A stretch of DNA of 64,000 nt from Phylloscopus collybita (lineage: Eukaryota; Chordata; Aves; Passeriformes; Phylloscopidae): assembly GCA_027886175.1 (NCBI GenBank), contig JAJNNQ010000019.1:13068501-13132500 (forward strand), written 5' to 3'. This document shows, one piece after another, positions 41,501 to 52,252 of this stretch; position 1 is the stretch's first letter; the number at the start of each line of letters is the position of its first letter. The position numbers and the translations under genes are program-made. The notes beneath the pieces were generated by a model, which did not search any database, was not told the origin of the DNA, and saw only the letters and a program-made list of their open reading frames with translations.

Positions 41501-44500
41501 GCCGCCACGCGGGGCAGCGACTCCGGCCCGGGACCACCGAGGTGGGCCCTGCACGGGCGGCACCGGGCACCCTCCGCCCTCCTCAAGCGGCTCGGTGCCG
41601 CTACCGGCCACCTTGCCCCGCTGGGACAGGCCTTAAGGCTGGTGGCACCGTACCTGTGGCTGTGCCCCCGCATCACTCCCGGGCCCCGGCTCACCGAGCT
41701 GGCCGCTCCGTGGGCCCGGTGGGCCGCGGGGACGGCAGCCCCGTGTGCCCGGGAGTCGGCGTGCTTCTGTGCTGGTGGGCAGAAAAACCCGGGGTGGGGA
41801 AGCAGGGGCTCGGCTCCCCGCTACCTTCCGCGCTCGGACGGGAGCACGGAGGAGCTACTCCCCTCCCGCTCAGCACATCGAGCCCTTTGCCCGCACCGAC
41901 AGCTCTCCCAGGGCATCTGTAGCCAGTTCAAACTTTTATACACCAGAAAAGCCCCTTTTGCTTCAGAAAAGCCTCCTATTCTCTCACATTAATTAAGAAG
42001 GAGGAACTACTCGAACCATCTCCTGCACACCTGCAGCTCACCTGAGCAAGTCACCCGGCTGGTGGCCAACGCTGAGAGCTGAACACGGAGAGGCAGAGCC
42101 ACCAGCTCCCCGGGAGCTGCACACCAAGAGACAGAGCCACCGCCTCCCCGTGTGTCCCAGCAGCACCGCTCAGGCACCAGTCAAATCCCCGTGCTCAGGA
42201 CAGCGCAGCGCAGCAGCTTCACTGAGCGCCAGATGCTGCATCCGAGCCAAATTTCCCCCGGTTACAACGCACACTTAGAAATTCCCAGGTAGGCGAGCGA
42301 GCCAGCCGGCAGCCCTGATGTAATGCCTATAAACCAGCCCTCCCCTGACAGCTGGGCTTTAAAGTGCTAACAACCAAAAGGGAGCTAATTAATTTGTAGC
42401 ATCACCCCTTTCAAAGAAAACCTCAGATCGACGATTTAACAATTCAGTAGCTCATTGTTGCGATGAGCAGTCAGATTCAGCTTTGCCCAATTCCAGCCCT
42501 GTGCCCAGGTCCCTTCAGGCCCCTCAAAAGGCTCTCACCTCTTCACCCCACATCCAGGCGTGCAGGAGAAACTACACCAGGCTCAAGGATCCTCCAGGGC
42601 ATAAAGCATTCTGGGGCAAGATCCCTCTGCCACGGTTGTCAGTAGCACCACGGGCCAACTGCTTCTGTCCCCGAAGTAGGGGACACACAGGACAGAAAGG
42701 CAGCACAGCAGGACAGACCTGTGATGGTGTCAGAGCCACGCACTCGGGCAAGAACTCCAGCAGGAAGAGCCAAAGGATTGAATCAGCCCAAACCTGAACA
42801 ACCACCCTCCAGGTCTGTTCCACTACAGCCTCTTTGCTTCAGGAGCTGGGGACTACAGGGAAGAGAAGAAAAACAGCACTGTGTCCTTTGACCTTGCCAT
42901 TGTTTGTGGGCAGAGGCAGCACTGCACCTTCACAAAGCTGCCAGGACACGGTCTGATCCTGGGCAGAGCACCAGTAGCAGGCAGAGGCCACAGATGGTGG
43001 ATATCTGTGCAATATTCCCTCCAGACCCGCTCCAGCACCACCAGGTCCCCTGCGAGCAGCAGCTATTGATGTTCTCAGGACGGCATCAGGAGAAGCCATC
43101 GATGGAACACGGCTCACACGCTGCTCACGCTCCCTGCCCAGCCAGGCTGGATCATTCCCCTGGCACAGCCACACTGCACATGGCTGTGCCCAGTGAGGAT
43201 GGGGCACCGCACATCCAGCCGCAGGATCAGAGCATGTGGAAACAGCTCTGCCCAAACTCTCAGGGACACAGCCATGCACAGAGACACCAGCACTGCCCCA
43301 AGTACAGAGCTCTGCCTGAAAAGCCATGTGAGGGGCGCAGATGACGCTACAGCAAGGTGGGTCAGCACTTCTGGGCCAGGACAAGGGATCCCAGTCCAGC
43401 CACAGAGACCTGTGACACACCTGGTGAGTGGGACAGCCCGTAAGCCTTAGAAAGCTCTCTACCTGCAGGGGCTGCTCGGGCTGAACCTGGCTGCTCTACA
43501 GCTGACAGGTGGCCCATCCTTTCCTTCAGGATAGCCAGGGGCCGGCAGGACGAAGTCTCCCTGAGCTCAGGCTCTTTAAGAGACCATCTGCTGCCACAGA
43601 CATGCCACCTCCCTTGCCCCATATATGGGTCAGGTCTGACACAGGATTAGCCAGGGTGATCCAGTGGTGAGAGCACATCTCCCACTGGAAGCTTGGTCTG
43701 CCCTGTGTTCTCCCTGACACTCAGTATGCCAATGCTTCACCTCCACATTCTCCTGGACCTTTCACACAAGTCTGGGGAGAGAAAAAAGCCCCAGATCCTT
43801 CTCTTTTCTCCCCAGGGCCTAGAAAAAGAGCATGAAGAAACCGGCACCAAGAACACAGAAGCTTTCAGACTGCAGGGAGGGAGGAGCACCAGGAGTGTCC
43901 CTACCCTATCCAAGGCCCAACACAAGCACCAGAGGACATGGGACACCCTAACATCAGCAGGGTGAAGCGCTTCTCCACCGTGGAGATGGGCGAGCAAGGA
44001 GCTCCCTCCCTGCTCCACAGAGCCGGTGGAGCCGAGTTCACTGGCAGTGGAGGCAGGACGCCTCCGCCGTAATCACACGCCACCCACTCCCACCCCCGGG
44101 CTGACAGCACTCCCATCAAACGCCTCCAGCCACACACACGTGGAGGATGCTGACATGAGGAGCGAGTAGCTGCACAGGCAGCGGAACTGATAACGCCCAG
44201 TTTCCTGTCGATCTCTCCCACGTGGATTCTCTGATGTCTAATAGCATGGCTGAGCTGCACTGCAGAGGGAGAACTAGCAGCACCTTCCTCCCCAAGAGCC
44301 GGAGCCTGTAGCAATCCAAGACCTCAGAAGCAGCAGCCACACCTGACACCTACCCCAACTGACACCTTCCAGCAAGTTCAAAGCAGAGTGAACACTCACA
44401 AACAAACACTAAGCTTGCAACAAGCCTTCATTTCCTTAGGACAGGGTAAATAATCTGCAGAGATCTCCACCTTCCTTCGTTTGCCCTAGAAACACCAGCA

Positions 44501-47500
44501 CAACCTGAATAGCATGATCAGAAGGCTGCAGGTGCAGCAGCTGGGTCCAGCTTGACCATCTCTGTAGCTCAGCAGCATCACAGAATGGGTTGTGTCCTCC
44601 TCTCTTCTGGACGGCCTCTTCCTTCTCCCCTGAACAGAAGAACATTGAAGTACACACACCTCTGGCTGCCCAGGCATCTCATAGGAGCCACTTCCACAGC
44701 TCAGTTGCACATGGGTGGGAGGAAAAGAGCAAATGTCACCACGTCCATCCCCAACCTGTGGCATGGGTAGCCTCTTGGTCCTTCCTTTCCTTCACAGCTC
44801 TTCAGGACTCCATAATCCTCTGCCCTTCGCTTTTAGTTCTCACTTCGGACAGCCCTTTCATAAAACAGACCCAATCTCTCCTGGGGCAGAGCCAGCTCAA
44901 GGAGGAGGGATCACCTCTCTTCTCTTCCCCACAGAGCATCCCTGGAGTCCCCAGCTCATCTGTCACCTCTCCACAAGCATCTCTGAGTCCAGCCCACTCT
45001 CTACATGCTGTGTACAGTGTTAATAGCATCTGTCAAGTGAGTGGCCAAGGGCAGGAGGGGCCAGGCTCCAGACACCTTCCCCACTGCTCTCCACTGCGCT
45101 TGGGCAGAGCAGCTCCTGCAAAGGGATACAGGCAGAGACAGGAGCTGGTGGATAGCGAAGAGCAGCTTCGTTTCCACTCAGCAAAACGAAGCGTCTCTTG
45201 AAAGCACTAGTGACAGTCAGGAAGTTGGGCTGGGTGGTTTGTTTTGCATTTTAAGAAGCCTGCAGGGACACCAACAACCTGCAACGATCATTTTCAGGAA
45301 GGAGCTCAGAGAAACTCATGATTTTCAGCAACCATTTACCCTCCTTTGTCCTTGATTAAAAATTTGCCAAGAGGCTGCTTACAAGATGCACCAAAACAGG
45401 GAGTGACCACTACCCTAAGTGCAAAGGAGGTTTGCTGCAATACGTCCACGTACATCAGAGAACCCCACACCAGTGCCTGAGGTTGGTTTTAAGAGCAAAA
45501 ACATGACTTTCAAGCTGACAGCCCCCACGCACAAAGCACAACTGTGCAGTGACAAGAGAGCAGCCTGGGGCACAAGAGCTGCCTGACCTCTGCTACAGCT
45601 CTCAACGGCAGATTTTTATTGTTCACCACTTTCCCAAAGCACAGGCATGGAGAGAAAACCAACTAAGACACTTGGCTCAAAATGCAAACACAGCTAGGGA
45701 GCCCCACCAGCACAGCAGGGAAAAGACAGCCTGCCGGAGGGGACCGCGCCTCAGCATTGCCAGGCTCAGGGAAAGAAGGACCAGAACATGGGCCCTCCCT
45801 TCCCAGGGGCAACAGCGAGAGATGCCAGAGGCCTGGATCACCAAGACACAGACTCACCCGAGAGAAAGCAGCTCCTAACACACAGTACTGCAGGCCAGTC
45901 CTCTGCTCTGCACAGTTGAGCTAAAAACCCTCATCCTGCTTTCCAGGGTAGCCAAGGAAGACCCAGAACAACAGCTCTGCAGTCAGTGAGAGCAGGTCTC
46001 CAGGGACCAGCCTGCAGCTGGAAAATAACATTCCCAAGGCCTGCAACGAATGCTGCTTGTTGGGGACACTGCTCAACCTCACCCTCTGCCATGCATGCAG
46101 CAAAATGTGGAGGCCTCCCAAACCACCCCACTCATGAAAACCCAGATATGCCACACTGGACATGGTCTGCTTGTAGCCTCCAGGAAACTGCTCCTGCCCT
46201 GAAACACTGAGGTCTTGCAGGTGCAAGGGTGGAGGAAAGGATAAGCACCATGGTGCAGCTCTGCTGCCCAGAGTCAGCAGGCTGGCTTCTCCCAGCACCC
46301 TTGTGAGCCGACAGCACAGATCCACATGCTCCCCTCTGGAACTGACCTGTCTCAGGGAGCCACGCAACATCCTCATGCAGCTCCATGATGGCAGGGCTCA
46401 GTGCTTGGCTCTCCCAAGTTCCTGCATCAATGTCAGAGGGCTCTGGGAGAGCTCCCCAGCACCAGCAGCTTCCTTGGATGTTTTAGCAGCCTCTGGACAC
46501 ATCAGACTGGTACTCTACGGGCTGTGCCTGCATGGTGGGTACACAACCCCCTTGGCCAACCAATTACCCAAACACAGCAGGTGATAAACCAAACTGGTCC
46601 AAGCAGGGAGCCAAAGGATGGTGGGAAAATGCTGTGCTCTGGCTCCTCAATAAAGAGGTGAAAACCCCAAAAGCATCCAGAAGCCAGGCTTTTCTGCTGA
46701 AAACCAGCGCCGTGCCGCCTGCCACCGCCACCTCCCCAGCCGTGCCCTGCGGCCGGCCTCACGTGACAGTGGAGTGGATGCACACAGGAGGAGTGGCTGT
46801 AGTGACAGCGTTACAGCTTGTGTCCAACACACAGCTGAGCCCAGCAAATCCCACTGCTCTGCAGCTCTTCTTTACAAACTCCACACACTGCGCAGGTACC
46901 TGAGCGTCAGAGCTCAGTGCCCACAGCCCCAGGAAAATGACACCTAGAGGGAGACAGCCCAGTGAGTGTGGGGCTCCCGAACTCTCTGATGTCCACTAGA
47001 ACAGGGACTGGTCCACACCAAGCCCCAGGAACCAAGGAGAGCTGTTCTTACACCAGCCCCAATTGCCCAGAGCCAGCCCCTCTGCTATTTCAGCACATAT
47101 ACTCCCAAGCAAGAAGCAGGGACATCCAGCAGGATAAGCAGGACTTCGCCTGTCTAACTCTGCTCTGGATAACTTTACATCATTTCCCAACTCTACCCTG
47201 GGTGGCAGGACTTAACCAGTTCTGCAGACAACCTGCGAGAAAAGTGCTGCAAGCTGAAGCCCAGCCCTTACCTGCCAGCTGTTATTTCATTCCCCTAACA
47301 GGTCCATAAACCAAGGATAATTAAATCTCTCCTAAACTCTCTTCCATTTAAAATAAAAATCTATAGCCCCTATTTCATTAGCTGGCTCTGGGTTTTACAG
47401 CTTGATCAATTCTCCTCACAGGGCCCTGGTCCCGGACAGGCAGATGCAAACACGCAGCTTCCACGGTGTGGATCAATGGGATTCACAAAGTCTCCTACCC

Positions 47501-49520
47501 CATTCCTTGTTCCTTGCTCACCAAAGGGAGCCACAGAGCACAGCAGGTAGGGACAGTGTGTTTCACTGCTCAGGGGAACACCACTGCCACGTGTGGCTTC
47601 AGAGGTTGGAGTTAGTGCCTGGCAAGAACAGAGGCAGCAGTGACACCCCCTCTCCAGTGAAGGGCCCCAAGAACACAGCCATGACCCTAAAGGTGAAACA
47701 GCCCAGCATGCCAGCAGGGTGACATCTCCCTATTTACTCCACAGTGAAGAGGGACAAAGCTCAGCTCCCACAGCTAACAGCTGGAGTCGGAGCCCACCAC
47801 AAGGGCAGCTGGGAACCAAGAGCAGCCACCACCTCTCTGACCTCCCTGCACACAAAGCGGAAGAGACTCGTCACTGAGACCCAGGCACACAGCCTCAGTG
47901 TTTCCTGCCCTTTCCTGCTCTCTGCTGCTGCCCTGCCACGCACCTTCCCCCTGCCAGCCTGCCAGACCAGTAGGCTCCAGATGGCTCTTGCCACCCCTGC
48001 AAGCCTCTCCCTCCGCTGCAGTGGGGGCTTCCAGAGCCTGGCAGCACATGAAGGGACCACAGCAGCAGTCAGAGCTGCACTGAGAGCACCCAGGCAGAGC
48101 CCATGGAGTGGACATCAAAGTGCTGGGCAGCCCTTGGCCTGGGTCAACACCCAGGTGCCCTCCAGCACCTATCACATCATTTCCCTCTGTTCCAGGTGCA
48201 TATCCCTTCCTCCCTCCCACCTTTGATCAGCCAGAAAGCAGCAAGTTGCCACAGTCTGAGTCCTATCAGTGCCAGGATACACCATGGTAGCAGACACAGA
48301 GGGAAGGTCTGGCACCCCCAGCTGTAGTGAGCTCTGCCCTGGCACACAATGCCAGTGATGGACAGGCCCCACCACCAGGGCCCAAATCCTGATCTGTACT
48401 CGAACCAGCTGGTACTTGCAAGGGGATATCAGGACAGATTTCTGGGACACAAAACAGCCACTACTTGGAGAGTGCCCAGCTTCAAGCAGGGCTAGGGGAA
48501 CAAAGCTTTGCCATCCCACCAAGACTCCTTGCATGGCTATGTGAAGAAAGGTGGCACTGCAGCCTCCCAAACACACACAGGTGCCTCCTGCCTCACCTCC
48601 CGTGCCAACACCTGCCCTGTCTCCACGGGCACCATGTCCCAATGCAGGGGGGAATGGAGGGGCCACAGTTCACCTGCTAAACCTAACCCACTGCTCGAGG
48701 GGCGTGACACCACCTGGCCAGCCCCAGAGCAGACACCCAAAGGTGACAAACAAAGGCGCCCAGCAGGCACTCCGCATTAGCAGTATTTTTAGACACCACT
48801 ATGGAGCCGGCCTTATTATTTTCATTGCAACGTGCATAATTACCCACCATGCACCGCAGTGACATCAGACGCAGCCGGCTCTCTCCTCCGACAGCTGCTC
48901 CTCCTCCCGGGGCTCCTGCCTGGCCCCGGGGACCCACCTGCCCCCGCTGGGCTCTGCCCTGCGCATCTCCCCGGGGCACAAGACCCCACCTCGAGGGCGG
49001 CCTCGAGGTCCTGGGGCGTCAGAGCCGACATGGGTGCAGGTGACAGAGGGACAGAGCAAGGCACTGGCACAGGGATGATCTCTGGAGCTGCAGGCACACA
49101 CAGACAGGCACGGGGCTGGTGCAGAGCTGGTGGACAAGGCACCAGCACAAAACAGAGCTGCTCTCCTGGGTAAAGGGGTTGTCCCCACACGGAGGAACAG
49201 CACCTGCCCAGCCACAGAGCTCAACTCCTGCCCGGGAGAGCAAAACTTGGAGCGCATCCCAGCTGCCCACAACGCGATCCCACACGTCCTCCGTGGGATA
49301 GGGCTGCCATGGGCCCCACAGACAGCCCACGCTGCCAGCACAGATCCTGGCGGGCCGGTGGCACGACTTGTGCCACTGCCACCACCCCGAGTGCCACTAC
49401 CCCCACCCCGTCACTTCGGGCTCATTTGTTTCCTACCTCCTCCCCTGGGACAACTTTCCGAAGAGTTTAACCACTTCCCCTCCAGTCCCCTATCCCACAC
49501 CGGGACTTGCCCCGAGCTGG
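41501..49520. other. RNF44-CDHR2 gene-poor interval
   Basis: Eight kilobases without a coding exon that I can recognise on either strand. The left end (to about 41.9 kb) is the tail of the RNF44 CpG island. Two AT-rich, non-repetitive patches with dense transcription-factor-like words stand out from the GC-rich surroundings: 42220-42480 and 48775-48880. The rest is ordinary unique sequence; the many open frames are short and unrelated to known families. Confidence 0.5.
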
Positions 49521-49529
49521 CACAGTTTA

Positions 49530-50430
49530 CCGGGTCCGGGGGAACGGCGGACGGGACACCGCGAGGTGCCAAGCGGAACGAGGACACAGCACCAGCCTCA
49601 GCAGAAGCCCCTGAATCCCGCCCGGCCGGGGTCGCGGGAGACCCCAAGAAGGGGCTCCGGCCGGGGCAGGCTCGAACAGCCCCCATGGGCAGCAGCGCTC
49701 CGGCTCTCTCCCCGCTGCCCCCCTGGTCCCCGCGGGGCTCCCCCAGCAGCGGGGGCTCCTCCCACCGCCCTGCGGCTGCACCGGGCCTGGCTGCGCTTTA
49801 CGGCCGCTTTCCCGAACCCCAAAGCCCCGGCAGCCGCCACCCCCGCCCACACCGGCATCCGCCCCCTCCGCGCACCGAGCTCGGCCCGGCCGCCTCCGCC
49901 GCACCGGGCCGCGCTCTCTCCTCCGCCCGCCGCACCGGGCCCCGCGGCCCTGCATCCGCCCCATCGCTCTGGGCCCTGCCCGCCGCCCTCCCCGTCCCGC
50001 TGCCCCGGGGCTGCCCCCCGCCCCCTTCCCCCAGCTCCAGGCTCTGCCCGCCGCCTCCCCCTGGTGCCCCGGCCCTGCCCCGCACAGCCCGGGCCTGCGG
50101 CCGCCGCCGCGCCCCGTACCTCCGGGAGGCGCGCCCCCGGCGCTCGGTGCCGTGCCCCGGCGCTGCCCGCCGCTCAGCCCGCTCGCATGGCGCGGCGGCC
50201 GGGCCCGCCGGGCTCCGTGTCCGTCCCGGTGCCGGTGCCAGTCCCGGTGCCGCTCCCGCTCCGGCCTCAGCCCCGCCTCATGGCGCCCCCGCGCTCGCCG
50301 CGCCGATGGAACCGGCCGCACCGCGCTGCCCCCCCCCTCCTGCGCCGCACCGATGGGCGCGCCCGCCGCCTCCTGCCGTAATGAGCCCAAGAAAGGCGCC
50401 GACAACTGCACGGCGGAGCTCTTTGGCCGT
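49530..50430. promoter_or_regulatory. Unassigned CpG island
   Basis: About 0.9 kb of dense CpG, comparable to the promoters of the housekeeping genes here but 8.5 kb upstream of RNF44 and 2 kb upstream of the enterocyte-type gene CDHR2. A good minus-strand splice donor, CCCGGAG/GTACGG, lies at 50118-50115, so it may be an alternative first exon of RNF44. No protein is recognisable in it. Confidence 0.55.
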
Positions 50431-50496
50431 AATGCTCCAAGTAGCAGCGCAGTCAGCGCCACCCGGCACTGAGTTGGGGAAGATCGCAGGAATTAG

Positions 50497-50815
50497 AGAA
50501 TCACAGAATCAATTAGGTTGTAAAAGATCTCTGACACCATGCAGCCCAACCTATGACCCAGCACCACCATGTCAACTAGACCATGGCACTATGTGCCACA
50601 TGCAGTCTTCTCTTAAACACCTCCAGGGACGGTGACGCCACCAGCTCCCTGGGCAGCCCATTCCAATGCCTGGCAAACCTTTCCGTGAAGAAATTCTTCC
50701 TGATGTCCAACCTAAACCTTTGCTGGTTGCCAGGGGGAAGAGGTCGACTCCCAGCTGGCTACAACCTCCTTTCAGGAAGTTGTGGATGTCTCAGGACAGC
50801 CAGGGGCAGTTAGGA
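50497..50815 (-). repeat. CR1-type LINE 3' fragment
   Basis: Best CR1 copy in the window. It starts AGAATCACAGAATCAATTAG (reverse complement of the CR1 terminal octamers), followed by the avian CR1 text on CAACCTATGACCCAGCACCA and GCAGCCCATTCCAATGCCTG to about 50815. Minus orientation, 5' truncated, well preserved and so fairly young. Confidence 0.88.
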
Positions 50816-51639
50816 GAACAGTGTCGAGCACTTGCCCCAGGAGTCTCGGGGGAGGCACCCAGGGACAGCCCTGCGGGACTCAAGGAGTAACCCAGGCAGC
50901 TCATGGAGTGTCTGTGAGGGTGTCCTGGAACAGCCTTTGCAGGAGCTGGGGTGGTCCTGGACCAGCTCAGGAGCAGTTTTCTAAGGAGAGGTTTGCTAAG
51001 GGGTGGTCACAGTCCACCTGTAGCCCCTTCTCTGGGGGTTCTTTGACCCAGGTGTAGGGTGAGACGGTAGCCTCAGAGCAGGCTGAGTGTCTGGGAAGAC
51101 TCCAGAACTTCTCCAGTATCCAGGCCCTGTGGGTTCCCCAGGGAATAGGGCCACAGATGCGGGGGTCCAAAGGGCTGGCCATGCCCCCCTCCTCCCCCGC
51201 CCCACCGCCACCTCCCAGCCCTTTTCTGCCTGAGCAGAGCTGGACAATCCACCCTTGTCCCTAGCGGGTCTGAAGTAGGTCAGGGAGGCTGGGCCAAGCC
51301 CCTGGGGAGGGGAGTGGGTGGCAGGGGGTGCAGAGGGCCCCAGACACCCACCCCAGTGGCCACACCACAAGATTGGTGCCCACCCCCTGTCCTGGTAGGA
51401 CCCCAGTGTCTCCAGCCCAGGGGATGCAGGGCATTTCCCTAACCCTTCTTTGATCTCCTGGTGTGTTTTGGGATCCCTCTCCATCCCTGCAGGCTCCACA
51501 CCCCTTCTGAGAGCTGGGGTCCCATGGATGCAGGTTGGGGTGGCTGAATCCTGAGGGACAGCACCCAGTATGGAGACCTGGGGACCTGATTTTGGGGAGT
51601 GAGCCTGGAGCTGAGCTGGGTGGGAGCTGTGGGATGAAC

Positions 51640-52252
51640 ACAAGGAATACGGGAGAGAGGAGAGGGATTTCTCACCCTTTAATTGCAGTTAATGATTGAT
51701 GAACATGTTTGCTGCAGGAGGCAAAGGTCTGGCAGTGCCAAGATGCGAGTGCAGAGGCAGCATCCCCAGGGACACAGCCACAGGTAAGGGATGTGAGCCC
51801 CTATCCCAGCCCCCATCCCAGCCCCCAAGGGCACCTTGCTCCACAGGAGGGAGGTGGGGAGCTGCCCACAGGCCCTGGCACAAGGAGGGAGACACTGTGG
51901 TCATTCCATGGGTTGCTCTTGGACTCCAAGCACTGCTTTGGGACAAGCAGTGCACAAGCAGTGGAGCTTCCAGCCATGCTCAGGACAGGCTCCTGGGGTC
52001 TCCCAGGCACATCTACAGTCTCTTCTACCTGGAGGTCAGCCCCGTCCTCCCATGCCATGTCCTCAGGGAGCCCATGCCCAGGAGTGCAGTGTGGAGCCCG
52101 GTGTTTGCTCACCAGCCCAGCTCAGCACAGGGGGCTGTCCCCACCAGCACCTCTCCTGCCCTGGTGGCTGCTCCCTGGGAGGGATTTGGGGGGCAGGCCT
52201 CAGTCTCTCAGGTGCTTGTTCCCTGGTGTGTGCCCACAGGCATCCTGGCAGG
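51640..52252 (+). promoter_or_regulatory. CDHR2: CDHR2 promoter and noncoding first exon
   Basis: A good donor ACAG/GTAAGG at 51783/51784 and an acceptor CCCACAG at 52233-52239 define a leader intron, so the first exon ends at 51783. Just before it, 51688-51700 reads GTTAATGATTGAT, which fits the HNF1 consensus GTTAATNATTAAC at 11 of 13 positions, and a homeobox-like TTTAATTG lies at 51678-51685. The region is not a CpG island, as expected for a tissue-restricted gene. The exact TSS is inferred to be near 51.71 kb. Confidence 0.55.

Noticed and set aside
46620..46665. AATAAA near 46.65 kb as a transcript end
   Set aside because: No exon or upstream gene on that strand; chance hexamer.
49130..50635. 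A 501-codon plus-strand open frame over the orphan CpG island
   Set aside because: Low-complexity Pro/Ala/Arg translation, no domain, and it runs into a CR1 repeat at its 3' end.
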